56,238 nucleotides of DNA from NCBI GenBank assembly GCA_041678045.1, contig JBAYOV010000023.1, positions 1 to 56,238 on the forward strand, in the 5' to 3' direction. Under the pieces are notes generated by a model. It was not told the origin of the DNA. It searched no databases and worked only from the letters and a program-made list of their open reading frames with translations. The position numbers and the translations under genes are program-made. Positions 17,647-26,279 of this stretch are shown in pieces; positions within the stretch are counted from its first letter, which is position 1, and every line of letters begins with the position of its first letter. The DNA is from UBA2357 sp041678045 (GTDB lineage: Bacteria > Pseudomonadota > Gammaproteobacteria > Burkholderiales > Rhodocyclaceae).

Positions 17647-17709
17647 GCGGTTCATCCGGCAGCGTCCGTGCCAGGCACTGTCGGATGAACCGCCCGCCAG
17701 GGGCGGTTC
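17647..17709 (-). promoter_or_regulatory. Overlapping, mutually exclusive hairpins between ahpC and ahpF
   Basis: GCGGTTCATCCG (17647-17658) is a perfect inverted repeat of 17682-17693. GAACCGCCC (17687-17695) is a perfect inverted repeat of 17701-17709. The two stems share 17687-17693, so only one can form at a time. This could be an mRNA processing or attenuation element that sets ahpC above ahpF expression. Confidence 0.5.
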
Positions 17710-17777
17710 GTGAGCGGGCTGGCCCCTCCGGCAACGGGGGCGATGCCGGAGTGCGGGTCAGCCGTGCTGCATGGCGC

Positions 17778-18356
17778 TCAGATCTTGCCGACCAGGTCCA
17801 GGGACGGAGCCAGGGTCTTTTCGCCTTCCTTCCACTTGGCCGGGCACACTTCGTTCGGGTGTGCGGCGGTGTATTGGGCGGCCTTCAGCTTGCGCACGGT
17901 TTCGGACACGTCGCGGGCGATCTCGTTGGAGTGGATCTCAGCGGTCTTGATGATGCCGTCCGGGTTGATCACGAAGGTGCCGCGCAGGGCCAGACCTTCT
18001 GCACCGATATGCACGTCGAAGGCATTGGTCAGCTGGTGGGTGGGGTCACCGATCAGCGGGAACTTGGCCTTGCCCACGGCTTCGGAGGTTTCGTGCCACA
18101 CCTTGTGCGAGAAGTGGGTGTCGGTGGTGACGATGTACACCTCGGCACCGGCTTTCTGGAACTCGGCGTAGTTCTCGGCGGCATCTTCGATTTCGGTCGG
18201 GCAGTTGAACGTGAAGGCTGCCGGCATGAAGATCAGGACCGACCACTTGCCCTTGAGGTCGGCTTCGGTGACTTCGATGAACTCGCCCTTGCCATTGCGA
18301 TTGACAAAAGCGTTGACCTTGAACGGTTGAACCTGGGTGTTGATCAAGCAGCTCAT
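17778..18356 (-). CDS. ahpC: Alkyl hydroperoxide reductase subunit C (2-Cys peroxiredoxin)
   Basis: 192 residues, close to the usual 187. The peroxidatic Cys lies in FTFNCPTEIED (family consensus FVCPTE) and the resolving Cys in NEVCPAKW. The segments GDPTHQLTNAFDV and RGTFVINPDG are also typical of AhpC. It reduces hydrogen peroxide and organic hydroperoxides and is recycled by AhpF, encoded next. Its upstream region is strikingly AT-rich compared with its surroundings and probably holds the promoter. Confidence 0.95.
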   Translation of the reverse strand: MSCLINTQVQPFKVNAFVNRNGKGEFIEVTEADLKGKWSVLIFMPAAFTFNCPTEIEDAAENYAEFQKAGAEVYIVTTDTHFSHKVWHETSEAVGKAKFPLIGDPTHQLTNAFDVHIGAEGLALRGTFVINPDGIIKTAEIHSNEIARDVSETVRKLKAAQYTAAHPNEVCPAKWKEGEKTLAPSLDLVGKI

Positions 18357-18806
18357 GCGTTTCTTCCTTTGGGTTGGTTGAAGAAGGCTTCATGTTACGC
18401 CATGCATGCGAATCGCAAAAATGAATTGATCGCATCATGACGATAGTAAAATTAAATTGATATTCTTTAAAGGATAGCCTGAGGGTAACACAAAACTGTT
18501 TGCCAGATGGCGCCTGAAAACAAGCTTTCAAGAGGTGGGAAGGGGCGTCGGGGGCATCGGGGGCGCCTTGAGGGCGCACGCTGTTGAAGCGTGGCGATGC
18601 CGGCATGCACGCCGCTGGTGCGCGATGGTCGGCGCACACACCGCGTCGGGTGGTGTTTGGTTGAGTCGGAAGGTGCATGAAAGACAGTGCGCCACGGCGG
18701 TTTCGCGCCTGTTGCGGGCCTTCAGGCGCAGGACGGCGCGCTGCGAAGACCGCACGATGCGAAGGGTGGCACGCATGATGCATTGCAACATCCACATTCG
18801 TAGCTC
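18357..18806. promoter_or_regulatory. Divergent intergenic region: ahpC promoter and a G-quadruplex motif
   Basis: No gene is evident here. The stretch 18421-18478 is AT-rich and holds TACTAT on the minus strand (18443-18448), a plausible ahpC -10 element. ATAG elements occur at 18443 and 18474, but they do not fit OxyR spacing, so OxyR control is only a guess. At 18537-18563 the plus strand has four G-runs (3, 4, 5 and 5 G) with loops of 2, 4 and 4 bases, which meets the usual quadruplex rule. Confidence 0.4.
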
Positions 18807-19148
18807 ATGAGGATGAAGGCCATGATCGATCGTGATCTGTTGCAAACCCTGATGCGGGTACCTGGGGTGGAGCGTGCTGCGGTGCGTGATGAACGCGGCC
18901 TGCGTGCGACCGATGGTGTCACCGAACGCTCGCTGGGCAGTTTGCCGCAACTGCTGCGTCTGGGGGTGAATGGACTTGGCGCCAGCCTGGGTCTGGGGGC
19001 GGTGCGTGAGGCACGCCTGCACGGCCAGCGCCACGCCACGCTGTGGCTCAGCGATAGCGAGCGCGATGCAGTGTTGCGGGTGCAATCGCGCAACGATGTG
19101 AACGGTGTGGTGCGGACCTGGCAGACGTTGTTCGGACAGGGGGCTTGA
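18807..19148 (+). CDS. Small Roadblock/LC7-like protein
   Basis: About 113 residues; ATG 18822 is an alternative start and would give 108. The opening LLQTLMRVPGVERAAVRDERGLRATDG resembles the start of Roadblock/LC7 (MglB-like) domains. The rest fits an alpha/beta fold with a short strand, RHATLWLSD. There is no signal peptide or membrane segment. Its stop lies 5 bases before the ATG of a second protein of the same style, so the two form an operon. Roadblock proteins commonly regulate small GTPases, but no GTPase gene is in view. The family call rests on pattern only. Confidence 0.55.
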   Translation: MRMKAMIDRDLLQTLMRVPGVERAAVRDERGLRATDGVTERSLGSLPQLLRLGVNGLGASLGLGAVREARLHGQRHATLWLSDSERDAVLRVQSRNDVNGVVRTWQTLFGQGA

Positions 19149-19153
19149 GGGCC

Positions 19154-19660
19154 ATGGACATTCACCGGATGCTGGACAACCTGCTGGCCCTGCCCGGTGT
19201 GCAGGCGGCCAGTGTGTTCGAGCTCGAGGGCACGCGCAGGCTGGGCCGGGTGTCCGGCGATGTTTCCGACGGCCTGCTCGACACGGTCGGCGCGCAGGCC
19301 GCCACCCTGCTGCAGATGCTCGATCACGGTTTCGAGGAAACCGGCGAGGTGGTGCTGCGTTTCGAGCAGGGCTGGGTGCTGCTGCGCCGGGGCGAGGCCC
19401 TGGGCCTGATGGTGATGGTGGGGGACGAGGCGAGCGTGAACTCGACCCGGGTGTTCGCCGCGACCCTGATGCGCCATGCCAACATGCTGAACCTGCGCCC
19501 GGCGGACGGTCTGGCCGAGGCGGCGGAGGCCGATGTTCCGGCAGACCGTACCGACCGTTCGGTCACGGAGGATACCGGACATATCGGGGCAGACTCCGCG
19601 CCACCGGAAACCGAGCCCCCGCGCCGCAAGGTGCGCATGTATCGGGGGCAGGCCTACTGA
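19154..19660 (+). CDS. Second Roadblock/LC7-like protein with a disordered tail
   Basis: 168 residues from ATG 19154, which follows GAGG; a TTG at 19145 is also in frame. Residues about 1-115 (MLDNLLALPGVQAASVFELEG to FAATLMRHANML) look like a Roadblock/LC7 domain. The tail is Pro/Glu/Asp-rich and ends with basic RRKVRMYRG. Together with the preceding gene it could form a heterodimer. It converges on the small membrane-protein gene with only 13 bases between the stops. Confidence 0.6.
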   Translation: MDIHRMLDNLLALPGVQAASVFELEGTRRLGRVSGDVSDGLLDTVGAQAATLLQMLDHGFEETGEVVLRFEQGWVLLRRGEALGLMVMVGDEASVNSTRVFAATLMRHANMLNLRPADGLAEAAEADVPADRTDRSVTEDTGHIGADSAPPETEPPRRKVRMYRGQAY

Positions 19661-19673
19661 GCCGGATGTCCCC

Positions 19674-20144
19674 TCAAGGCTCGGCCGTGAAGCTGAAGCG
19701 TGCGACCACTTCGGGGAAGTGCAGGCGGAGCTGCCAGGGGCCGGCGGCCAGCGGGGCGCTCTGGCCGGCAAATTGTCCCGGCCCTTGCGGGCTGAGCGTG
19801 AGCGGCTGTGTGGTGTCGCTTTGATCCGGGCGTTGCAGGCTGGCGGAAAGCGCCAGGCTGCGTGCGGGTGGCTGTCCGGTGGGGCCGATCAGCTGCAGGC
19901 TCACCGTGGCCCGGCCGTCGGCGTCCTGGGTGAGCTGGCCGCGCACTTCCCAGATGTTGGCCGTGCCGCGAAAGACCACGCCGCCCTTTTCCGCGCCGGC
20001 GCTGCGCGCCACCGGCCCGACGGCGTTGAGTGGCACCTCGTCGCTGGCATTGAAGGCGATCACCACGAAGGCGGCGATGAGCGCGAGAAAGGACAGGCCA
20101 ATGACCAGCGCGATCAGACGGGCGGAGCGGGTTGCACTGCTCAT
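19674..20144 (-). CDS. Single-pass membrane protein, FixH-like
   Basis: 156 residues starting MSSATRSARLIALVIG. One membrane segment lies at about 9-31. The remainder is a beta-rich extracytoplasmic domain: FRGTANIWEVRGQLT, GRATVSLQLIGPTG and GPWQLRLHFPEVVARFSF. The layout recalls FixH-like or immunoglobulin-like accessory proteins, but I cannot confirm that family. Its start overlaps the stop of the M48 peptidase gene by 4 bases, so the genes are coupled. In another frame the same strand shows a long spurious ORF that reads through this gene. Confidence 0.65.
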   Translation of the reverse strand: MSSATRSARLIALVIGLSFLALIAAFVVIAFNASDEVPLNAVGPVARSAGAEKGGVVFRGTANIWEVRGQLTQDADGRATVSLQLIGPTGQPPARSLALSASLQRPDQSDTTQPLTLSPQGPGQFAGQSAPLAAGPWQLRLHFPEVVARFSFTAEP

Positions 20145-21490
20145 TGCATCATGCCCCAGCCGCGCAGCCGGCTGACCGCGTATTCGGCGGCCTGCCCCTG
20201 GCGTGTCAGCTGCAGGTAGCTCGCATACTGCTGCGCGGCGCGCTGCCGGTCGCCCATGCCTTCGAGCGACACGCCTTTCAGAAAGGCGATGCCCGGGTCG
20301 CCCGGCAGCATGCGGTCGAAGCGCTCGAAGGCCGCAAAGGCGGCCGCCGGATTGCGTTGCGACAGGGCCAGCACGCCCCCGATCTTGTGTGCCTGGGCCT
20401 CCTGCGGATAAATCTTCTGCGCGGCCTCGGCGTACTGTACGGCCTGGTTTTCCCGTCCCTGTGCCTGCAGGCACTGGGCCATGCGCACGTTGGCTGCGTA
20501 GTCGCGCGGGGTACGCTTCAGGGCTGTCTGGAATTGCGTCTGGGCGGTGCGGTAGTCCTTGCGCGACATCGCCGTTTCGCCATTCTTGCAGGCGTCGATG
20601 GTGGGTTTGATGCGGCGCAGGCTGGCGGTGCTGTCCATGAAACGCTCGCGCCCCGGGTTGGCGCGGTTGCTGGCCGCGTAGCGGGTGGCGGCAAGCTGTC
20701 GGGCGGTTTCGCGGCGCTCGGTGCTCATCGGGTGGGACGAAAACATGGTTTGCAGCAGACCGGGGGCCTGCTTTTCCTGGTCCACCAGCAGTTGGTGCAG
20801 GGCCGTCATGCCGGTGGCGGGATAGCCCGCCCGCACCATGTACTCCTGCCCCAGCGCGTCGGCCTCGCGCTCGTTGTCGCGCGAGTAGCTGGCGAGCAGG
20901 GCGCTGGCACCGAGCTGGCCGCCCAGCCCGGCCAGTGCGCCCCAGCCCGAATCCTGCGCGGCAATGTTCAGCCCCGCCAGCGCGGCCTGGGCGAGCAGGG
21001 TCTGGCCCTGGCGCTGGGCGGCATGCCGGGCATTCACATGGGCGATCTCGTGGCCGAGCAGGGCGGCCAGTTCGGCCTCGTTGTCGAGTTCGGTGAGGAT
21101 GCCCCGGGTGACGCCCATCGCGCCGCCGGGAAACGTGTAGGCATTCACGTAATTGGCGTTCAGCACCCGGTAGGAATACGGCATGCCCGGACGGTGGCTG
21201 CTCCTGTGCAGGCGCTGGCCGAGGCCGCTCACGTAGCTGTTGACCGCCGGGTCCTGGATGGCGCCGAGGTCTTGCGAGAACTGGTGCGGCGACATCTGGG
21301 CATCGATGCTGCGTTCCTGTGCTTCGCTCATGCCCACCAGAATGGTTTTGCCGGTCACCGGCGAGGCCGCACAGCCCTGCAGTCCCAGCGTACTCACGCT
21401 GGCCGTGCCCATGCCGAGCAGCCACAGGGCCTGGCGGCGCGTCACGCGGTTGCATTCCAGGCTGTGTGCGAGTTGTTCAAATGCGTTCAA
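20141..21490 (-). CDS. M48-family metallopeptidase with TPR region, exported
   Basis: 449 residues. The N-terminus has TRRQALWLLGMG followed by a hydrophobic stretch and LQGCAAS. This could be a Tat-type or lipoprotein signal, so the protein is likely periplasmic. The catalytic domain has LLGHEIAHVNARHA (HExxH) and SRDNEREADALG, which supplies the third zinc ligand, as in BepA/LoiP-like peptidases. Residues about 300-445 look like TPR repeats (KDYRTAQTQFQTALKRTPRDYAANVRMAQCL). BepA-type proteins act in outer-membrane protein quality control. It is cotranscribed with the small membrane protein downstream. Confidence 0.9.
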   Translation of the reverse strand: MNAFEQLAHSLECNRVTRRQALWLLGMGTASVSTLGLQGCAASPVTGKTILVGMSEAQERSIDAQMSPHQFSQDLGAIQDPAVNSYVSGLGQRLHRSSHRPGMPYSYRVLNANYVNAYTFPGGAMGVTRGILTELDNEAELAALLGHEIAHVNARHAAQRQGQTLLAQAALAGLNIAAQDSGWGALAGLGGQLGASALLASYSRDNEREADALGQEYMVRAGYPATGMTALHQLLVDQEKQAPGLLQTMFSSHPMSTERRETARQLAATRYAASNRANPGRERFMDSTASLRRIKPTIDACKNGETAMSRKDYRTAQTQFQTALKRTPRDYAANVRMAQCLQAQGRENQAVQYAEAAQKIYPQEAQAHKIGGVLALSQRNPAAAFAAFERFDRMLPGDPGIAFLKGVSLEGMGDRQRAAQQYASYLQLTRQGQAAEYAVSRLRGWGMMQ

Positions 21491-21554
21491 GGGTAGCCCT
21501 CCTGCGATGGCCGCCGCGCGAGCGGGGCGCTGTGCTTGCCGGCGCTCAAGTGGC

Positions 21555-21560
21555 TAGAAT
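21555..21560 (+). promoter_or_regulatory. Candidate -10 box (TAGAAT) of the methyltransferase gene
   Basis: TAGAAT lies about 50 bases upstream of the chosen TTG start. The same hexamer occurs before several other genes here (36808, 38893, 47825, 50802). It supports a translation start downstream of 21560. Confidence 0.4.
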
Positions 21561-21610
21561 GCGTGCGCCGATTTGAATTGTCCCGAATCCTGTTCCGGAG
21601 TCTGCGTATT

Positions 21611-22840
21611 TTGCCCGATCAAGCCTCGCTGAAGTTCTTCGATGTTGCCTCCTTCGGGCAGGTGTTCACCCCCGATCCGGTGGTCCGGCTGATGCTGTCG
21701 CTGCGCCGTCGCAGCGGGCGGGTGCTGGAGCCTTCCTGCGGCGACGGGGCCTTTCTGGCGCATGTGCCGGACGCGGTGGGCATCGAGCTCGACCCCGGGC
21801 ACTGTCCGTCGGGCGCCCTCAACATGGACTTCTTCGACTACCCGGTGCGGGAGCAGTTCGACACGATCATCGGCAACCCCCCGTACGTGCGCTTCCAGGA
21901 TATTCCCGAGCGCACCCGCCAGCGGCTCGATACGACGCATTTCGATGCGCGCAGCAACCTGTACCTGTTCTTCATTGAAAAGTGCCTGCGCCACCTGCGT
22001 CCCGGCGGTGAGCTGATCTTCATCACGCCGCGCGACTTTCTGAAAGCCACTTCGGCGCTGCGGCTGAATCGCCTGCTGTACGGGCTGGGCACGATCACCG
22101 AGGCGGTGGAGTTGGGGGATGCTCGGGTGTTCGACGGGGCGCTGCCAAACTGCCTGATCTGGCGCTTCGAAAAGGGGCTGTTCGACCGGCAGGTGCGCCA
22201 TGTGCGCCTGGAGTACGGCCAGCCGGTCGAGTCGGTGCTGGCCGACCCGCCCTGGCAACCGCGCCATTTTGTCGAGCACGCCGGTCATCTGATGTTTGCG
22301 CGCGGGCAATACCCGCTGTCCATGCGAGACATTGCAATGGTGAAGGTGGGGGCGGTGTCCGGTGCGGACGAGATTTACGCCAGCGAAACCCGGGGCAACC
22401 GTGACTTTGTGTGTTCGCAGACCGCCGGCAGCGGGGCCACCCGGCGCATGATCTGGTGCGAACCCGGCCAGCCGGCCCCCCCGGCGCTGCTCGCCCACAA
22501 GGCGCGGCTGATCGCGCGCCGAATTCGCCGTTACGACGAGGGCAACTGGTGGGAGTGGGGCCGGGGCTACCACCAGTCCGACCGCCCTCGGGTGTATGTG
22601 AACGGCAAGACGCGTCGCAGTCGTCCGTTCTTCCTGCACGACTGTCCGCACTACGACGGTTCGGTGCTGGCGCTGTTCCCGCTGCAGCAGGGCGTGGACC
22701 TGCCGGCCTTCAGCGAGGCGCTCAACCGTGTTGACTGGGAAGACCTGGGTTTTGTGTGCGACGGGCGTTATCTGTTCACCCAGCGCAGCCTGCAGAACAC
22801 CCCGCTGCCCGAGTGGTTTGCGGCCTTTCTGCCGAAATGA
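21611..22840 (+). CDS. Solitary class I N6-adenine DNA methyltransferase (TaqI/Eco57I-like)
   Basis: About 409 residues from TTG 21611, which follows GGAG and lies downstream of a TAGAAT box; earlier TTG codons also exist. Near the start are FGQVFTPDPVVRLML and the SAM-binding segment VLEPSCGDGAFLAHV. The catalytic motif IIGNPPYVRF is clear and identifies an N6-adenine (or N4-cytosine) enzyme. The C-terminal half, with WWEWGRGYHQSD, probably holds the target-recognition part. No restriction endonuclease gene is adjacent, so this looks like an orphan enzyme with a regulatory or epigenetic role. Its recognition site cannot be read from the sequence. Confidence 0.82.
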   Translation: MPDQASLKFFDVASFGQVFTPDPVVRLMLSLRRRSGRVLEPSCGDGAFLAHVPDAVGIELDPGHCPSGALNMDFFDYPVREQFDTIIGNPPYVRFQDIPERTRQRLDTTHFDARSNLYLFFIEKCLRHLRPGGELIFITPRDFLKATSALRLNRLLYGLGTITEAVELGDARVFDGALPNCLIWRFEKGLFDRQVRHVRLEYGQPVESVLADPPWQPRHFVEHAGHLMFARGQYPLSMRDIAMVKVGAVSGADEIYASETRGNRDFVCSQTAGSGATRRMIWCEPGQPAPPALLAHKARLIARRIRRYDEGNWWEWGRGYHQSDRPRVYVNGKTRRSRPFFLHDCPHYDGSVLALFPLQQGVDLPAFSEALNRVDWEDLGFVCDGRYLFTQRSLQNTPLPEWFAAFLPK

Positions 22841-22968
22841 GCAGCGCTGGGCGAGTGGTGTAATATTGCCGGCAAATCACTTCCGGCCCACGCCATCCCG
22901 GGCGCCCGGTACAGCCGCTCCGGTGTCCCCGGGTGCGGCGGGTGCCGCCTTCTGACGAGACATGCCTC

Positions 22969-24261
22969 ATGGTTCCACACCTCACGACTGCCCTGACCGG
23001 TCCACTGCTTGAGCTGGAAAAGCGTTTTCTCGACTCGGCCACTGAAATCGAGCAATGGATGCGTGCGCAGTGGCAGGACCACATGCCGCCCTTCTATGGT
23101 TCCACCGATCTGCGCAATTCCGGCTTCAAGCTCGCGCCGGTGGACCTGAACCTGTTTCCGGGCGGTTTCAACAATCTCAACGATGCCTTCATGCCGCTGT
23201 GCGTGCAGGCCGCCCAGGCCGCCATCGAGCGGATTTGTCCGGATGCGCGCAACCTGCTGCTGATTCCGGAGAACCACACCCGCAACCAGTTCTACCTGCA
23301 GAACGTGGCCAAACTGGTGTCCATCCTCAACCTCACCGGGCTGACGGTGCGCATTGGCAGCCTGCTGCCCGACATCACCGAGCCCACCACGCTGGAGTTG
23401 GACAACGGTGCCACGCTGACCCTCGAGCCGTTGCGCCGGGCGGGCGGGCGGGTGGGCGTGGAAGGCTTCGAGCCCTGTGCCGTCCTGCTCAACAACGATT
23501 TGTCGGCCGGCGTGCCCGAAATCCTGCGCGGCCTTGACCAGCAGTGGCTGATCCCGCCGCTGCATGCGGGCTGGCATGCGCGGCGCAAGTCGCATCACGC
23601 GGCGGCCTACGACCGGGTGGCGCGCGAGTTTGCCGGGGTGATCGGCATCGATCCGTGGCGCATCAATCCGGCCTTCGGCGTGTGCGGCCAGATCAACTTC
23701 CAGGAGCGCACCGGCGAGGAGTGCCTGGCCGCGCAGGTCGACAGCCTGCTGACCCGCATTCGCGAAAAATACCGGGAGTATGGCGTCACCGAAACTCCGT
23801 TCGTGGTGGTGAAGGCCGATGCCGGCACCTACGGCATGGGAGTGATGACGGTGAAGGATGCCTCCGAGGTGATCGGCCTGAATCGCCGCCAGCGCAACAA
23901 GATGGCGGTGGGGAAGGAAGGCCTGCAAGTGCATGAGGTGATCATCCAGGAAGGCGTACACACCTTCGAAACACTGGAAGGCGCGGTCGCGGAGCCGGTG
24001 GTGTACATGATGGATCACTATGTGGTGGGGGGCTTCTACCGGGTGCACACCGAGCGTGGCCGTGACGAGAACCTCAATGCGCCGGGCATGCATTTCCGCC
24101 CGCTGGCCTTCGATACCGCCTGCAGTCTGCCCGATCTTGGACAGGGGCCGGATGCGCCTCCCAACCGCTTCTATGCTTACGGCGTGGTGGCGCGTCTGGC
24201 GCTGCTCGCCGCCGCTGTGGAAATCGAGGAAACCGCCCCCGAGGCCGAGGAGGCCGCATGA
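22969..24261 (+). CDS. gshA: Glutamate-cysteine ligase, proteobacterial ferrooxidans-type
   Basis: 430 residues from ATG 22969; a GTG further upstream is in frame. The protein has DLRNSGFKLAPVDLNLFPGGFNNL, IPENHTRNQFYLQNVAKL, VVVKADAGTYGMGVMTV and MMDHYVVGGFYRVH. These match the glutamate-cysteine ligase family first modelled on Acidithiobacillus ferrooxidans, not the E. coli GshA type. It joins glutamate and cysteine, the first step of glutathione synthesis. Its stop overlaps the gshB start by 4 bases. Confidence 0.9.
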   Translation: MVPHLTTALTGPLLELEKRFLDSATEIEQWMRAQWQDHMPPFYGSTDLRNSGFKLAPVDLNLFPGGFNNLNDAFMPLCVQAAQAAIERICPDARNLLLIPENHTRNQFYLQNVAKLVSILNLTGLTVRIGSLLPDITEPTTLELDNGATLTLEPLRRAGGRVGVEGFEPCAVLLNNDLSAGVPEILRGLDQQWLIPPLHAGWHARRKSHHAAAYDRVAREFAGVIGIDPWRINPAFGVCGQINFQERTGEECLAAQVDSLLTRIREKYREYGVTETPFVVVKADAGTYGMGVMTVKDASEVIGLNRRQRNKMAVGKEGLQVHEVIIQEGVHTFETLEGAVAEPVVYMMDHYVVGGFYRVHTERGRDENLNAPGMHFRPLAFDTACSLPDLGQGPDAPPNRFYAYGVVARLALLAAAVEIEETAPEAEEAA

Positions 24262-25214
24262 GCAGGGCGCTGGAGCTGGCCTTCATCCTCGACCCGCTGG
24301 CCGGGCTGAAGGCGTACAAGGACTCAAGCATTGCGATGATGCGCGAGGCGGCGCGGCGCGGGCACAAGGTGCATGCGATCACTCGCGAGGCCTTGGGCTG
24401 GCGCGATGGGGTGGTGTCGGCGCGGGCGCAGCCCCTCGACATCCTGGCCGACGACCACCACTGGTTCCGCCCCGACGGCGAGCCCCGGATGCGTCCGCTC
24501 AGCGAGTACGATGCGGTGGTGATGCGCCAGGACCCGCCCTTCGATTTCGAATATGTGGCCGCCACCTGGTTGCTGGAGCGGGCGGTGGCCGGCGGTGCAC
24601 GGGTGTTCAATGACCCGCGTGCGATCCGCGACCATTCCGAGAAGCTCGCGATCACCGAGTTTGCCGCCTTCACCGCCACCACCCTGGTGGCCCGCGATCC
24701 GGACGAAGTGCAGGCCTTCATCAGCGAACTGCACGATGTGGTGCTCAAGCCGCTCGACGGCATGGGGGGCAGCCAGATCTTCCGGGTGCGTGCCGACGAC
24801 CCGAACCGCAACGTCATCGTCGAAACCCTCACCCAGGGCGGCAGCCGCACCATCATGGCGCAGCGTTACCTGTCGGCGATTGCCGAGGGGGACAAGCGCG
24901 TGCTGATCATCGGCGGCGACGTGGTGCCCTATGCGCTGGCGCGCATTCCGGCAGCGGGCGAGACACGCGGCAATCTGGCCGCCGGAGGCCGGGGGGTGGC
25001 CATGCCGCTCACCGAACGCGAGCGCGAGATTGCCGAAACCCTGGCACCGGTGCTGTGGTCGCGGGGCCTGATGGTGGTGGGGCTGGATGTGATCGGCGGG
25101 CACCTCACCGAGGTCAACGTCACCAGCCCGACCTGCTTTGTCGAGATCGGCGTGCAGACCGGTTTTTCGGTCGCCGCCCTGTTCGTGGACAAGCTGGAGC
25201 AGGCATGCGCTTGA
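24258..25214 (+). CDS. gshB: Glutathione synthase
   Basis: 318 residues, normal for GshB. Visible family segments are FILDPLAGLKAYKDSSIAMM at the start, VVMRQDPPFDFEY, FNDPRAIRDHSEKLAI, VVLKPLDGMGGSQIF (ATP-grasp glycine loop) and GLDVIGGHLTEVNVTSPT. It adds glycine to gamma-glutamylcysteine. It overlaps gshA upstream and the apbE start downstream, so the three genes are one operon. The cytosolic location is standard. Confidence 0.97.
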   Translation: MSRALELAFILDPLAGLKAYKDSSIAMMREAARRGHKVHAITREALGWRDGVVSARAQPLDILADDHHWFRPDGEPRMRPLSEYDAVVMRQDPPFDFEYVAATWLLERAVAGGARVFNDPRAIRDHSEKLAITEFAAFTATTLVARDPDEVQAFISELHDVVLKPLDGMGGSQIFRVRADDPNRNVIVETLTQGGSRTIMAQRYLSAIAEGDKRVLIIGGDVVPYALARIPAAGETRGNLAAGGRGVAMPLTEREREIAETLAPVLWSRGLMVVGLDVIGGHLTEVNVTSPTCFVEIGVQTGFSVAALFVDKLEQACA

Positions 25215-26263
25215 GCGGGGGGCGTGCCTGCGGGCACGTCCGGTGGATGTGCCTGTTGCTGGGGGTGTGGCTGCTGGTGGGGTGCGCGCGTCCGCAACTG
25301 TTCCACCAGGAAGCCTTTGTGTTCGGCACCCGGGTGGACCTGACCGTGTATGGCGATTCGCAGGCGAAGGCGAACGAGGCGATGGCGGCGGTGCTGCGCG
25401 AGTTCGACCGCCTGCACCATGCCTTCCATGCGTGGAAGCCGTCCGAGCTCACCGCGCTCAACGAGGCGCTGGCGCGTGGCGAGGTATTCGAGGCGTCGGA
25501 GGAGTTGGTGGCGCTGCTGCACGATGCGCAGGCGCTGGCTGCGCTCGGCGAGCATTTGTTCGACCCCGGTCTGGGCGCGCTCATCGAGCTGTGGGGCTTT
25601 CATTCGGACGAGTTCGAACCGGTCCGTCCCGATGCGCAGCGCCTGGCCGAAGTGCTGGCGGAACGCCCCTCGATTGCCGACCTGCGCATCGAAGGCCGGC
25701 AGGTGAGCAGCACCAATCCGATGGTGCGCATCGACCTGGGGGGCTATGCCAAGGGCTATGCGCTGGATCGCGCGGCGGCCATTTTGCGCGAGCTGGGCAT
25801 CGACAACGTGCTGATCAACATCGGTGGCAATGTGCTGGCCCTCGGCAGCAAGGGCGGCACCCCCTGGCGGCTGGGCATCCAGCATCCGCGCGAACCGCGC
25901 CCGCTGGCCATCCTGCCGCTGTACGACGGCGAGGCCATCGGCACGTCCGGCGACTATCAGCGCTATTTCGAGCTCGACGGCGAGCGTTATCCTCATTTGC
26001 TCGATCCGCGCACCGGCGAGCCGGCGCATGGCACCCAGTCGCTTACCGTGCTGGTCACGCCGCAGGCACGCGCCGGGGTGCTGTCGGACGCTCCGAGCAA
26101 GCCGGCTTTCATTGACGGACCGCGCTGGCGCGAGCATGTGCGTCGCCATGGCATCGAGCATGCGCTGCGGGTCGATGAGAACGGGCGCATCGAAGTGACC
26201 CGCGCGCTGCGCGCCCGACTGCAGATTCCGTCCGGCATCGGCCCGGTGAACGTGATCGACTGA
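25205..26263 (+). CDS. apbE: FAD:protein FMN transferase (ApbE), lipoprotein
   Basis: 352 residues from ATG 25205, inside the last codons of gshB. A lipoprotein signal is visible (LLLGVWLLVGC). Motifs are FGTRVDLTVYG, FDPGLGALIELWGFH, RIDLGGYAKGYALD, INIGGNVLALG and HLLDPRTGEPAHGTQS; the latter groups hold the FAD and magnesium ligands. ApbE attaches FMN to threonine in periplasmic or membrane flavoproteins such as NqrB/C or RnfG. Its target is not encoded in this window. Confidence 0.92.
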   Translation: MRLSGGRACGHVRWMCLLLGVWLLVGCARPQLFHQEAFVFGTRVDLTVYGDSQAKANEAMAAVLREFDRLHHAFHAWKPSELTALNEALARGEVFEASEELVALLHDAQALAALGEHLFDPGLGALIELWGFHSDEFEPVRPDAQRLAEVLAERPSIADLRIEGRQVSSTNPMVRIDLGGYAKGYALDRAAAILRELGIDNVLINIGGNVLALGSKGGTPWRLGIQHPREPRPLAILPLYDGEAIGTSGDYQRYFELDGERYPHLLDPRTGEPAHGTQSLTVLVTPQARAGVLSDAPSKPAFIDGPRWREHVRRHGIEHALRVDENGRIEVTRALRARLQIPSGIGPVNVID

Positions 26264-26279
26264 TTTTTGCGGAGTCCCC

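Noticed and set aside
18443..18477. OxyR site upstream of ahpC
   Set aside because: Two ATAG elements are present but their spacing (31 bases) does not fit the four-element OxyR consensus. Only an AT-rich promoter region is claimed.
19674..21455. 593-codon minus-strand frame through the M48 gene
   Set aside because: Only its last 156 codons are real (the membrane protein starting at 20144). The rest is a frame-shifted reading of the peptidase gene.
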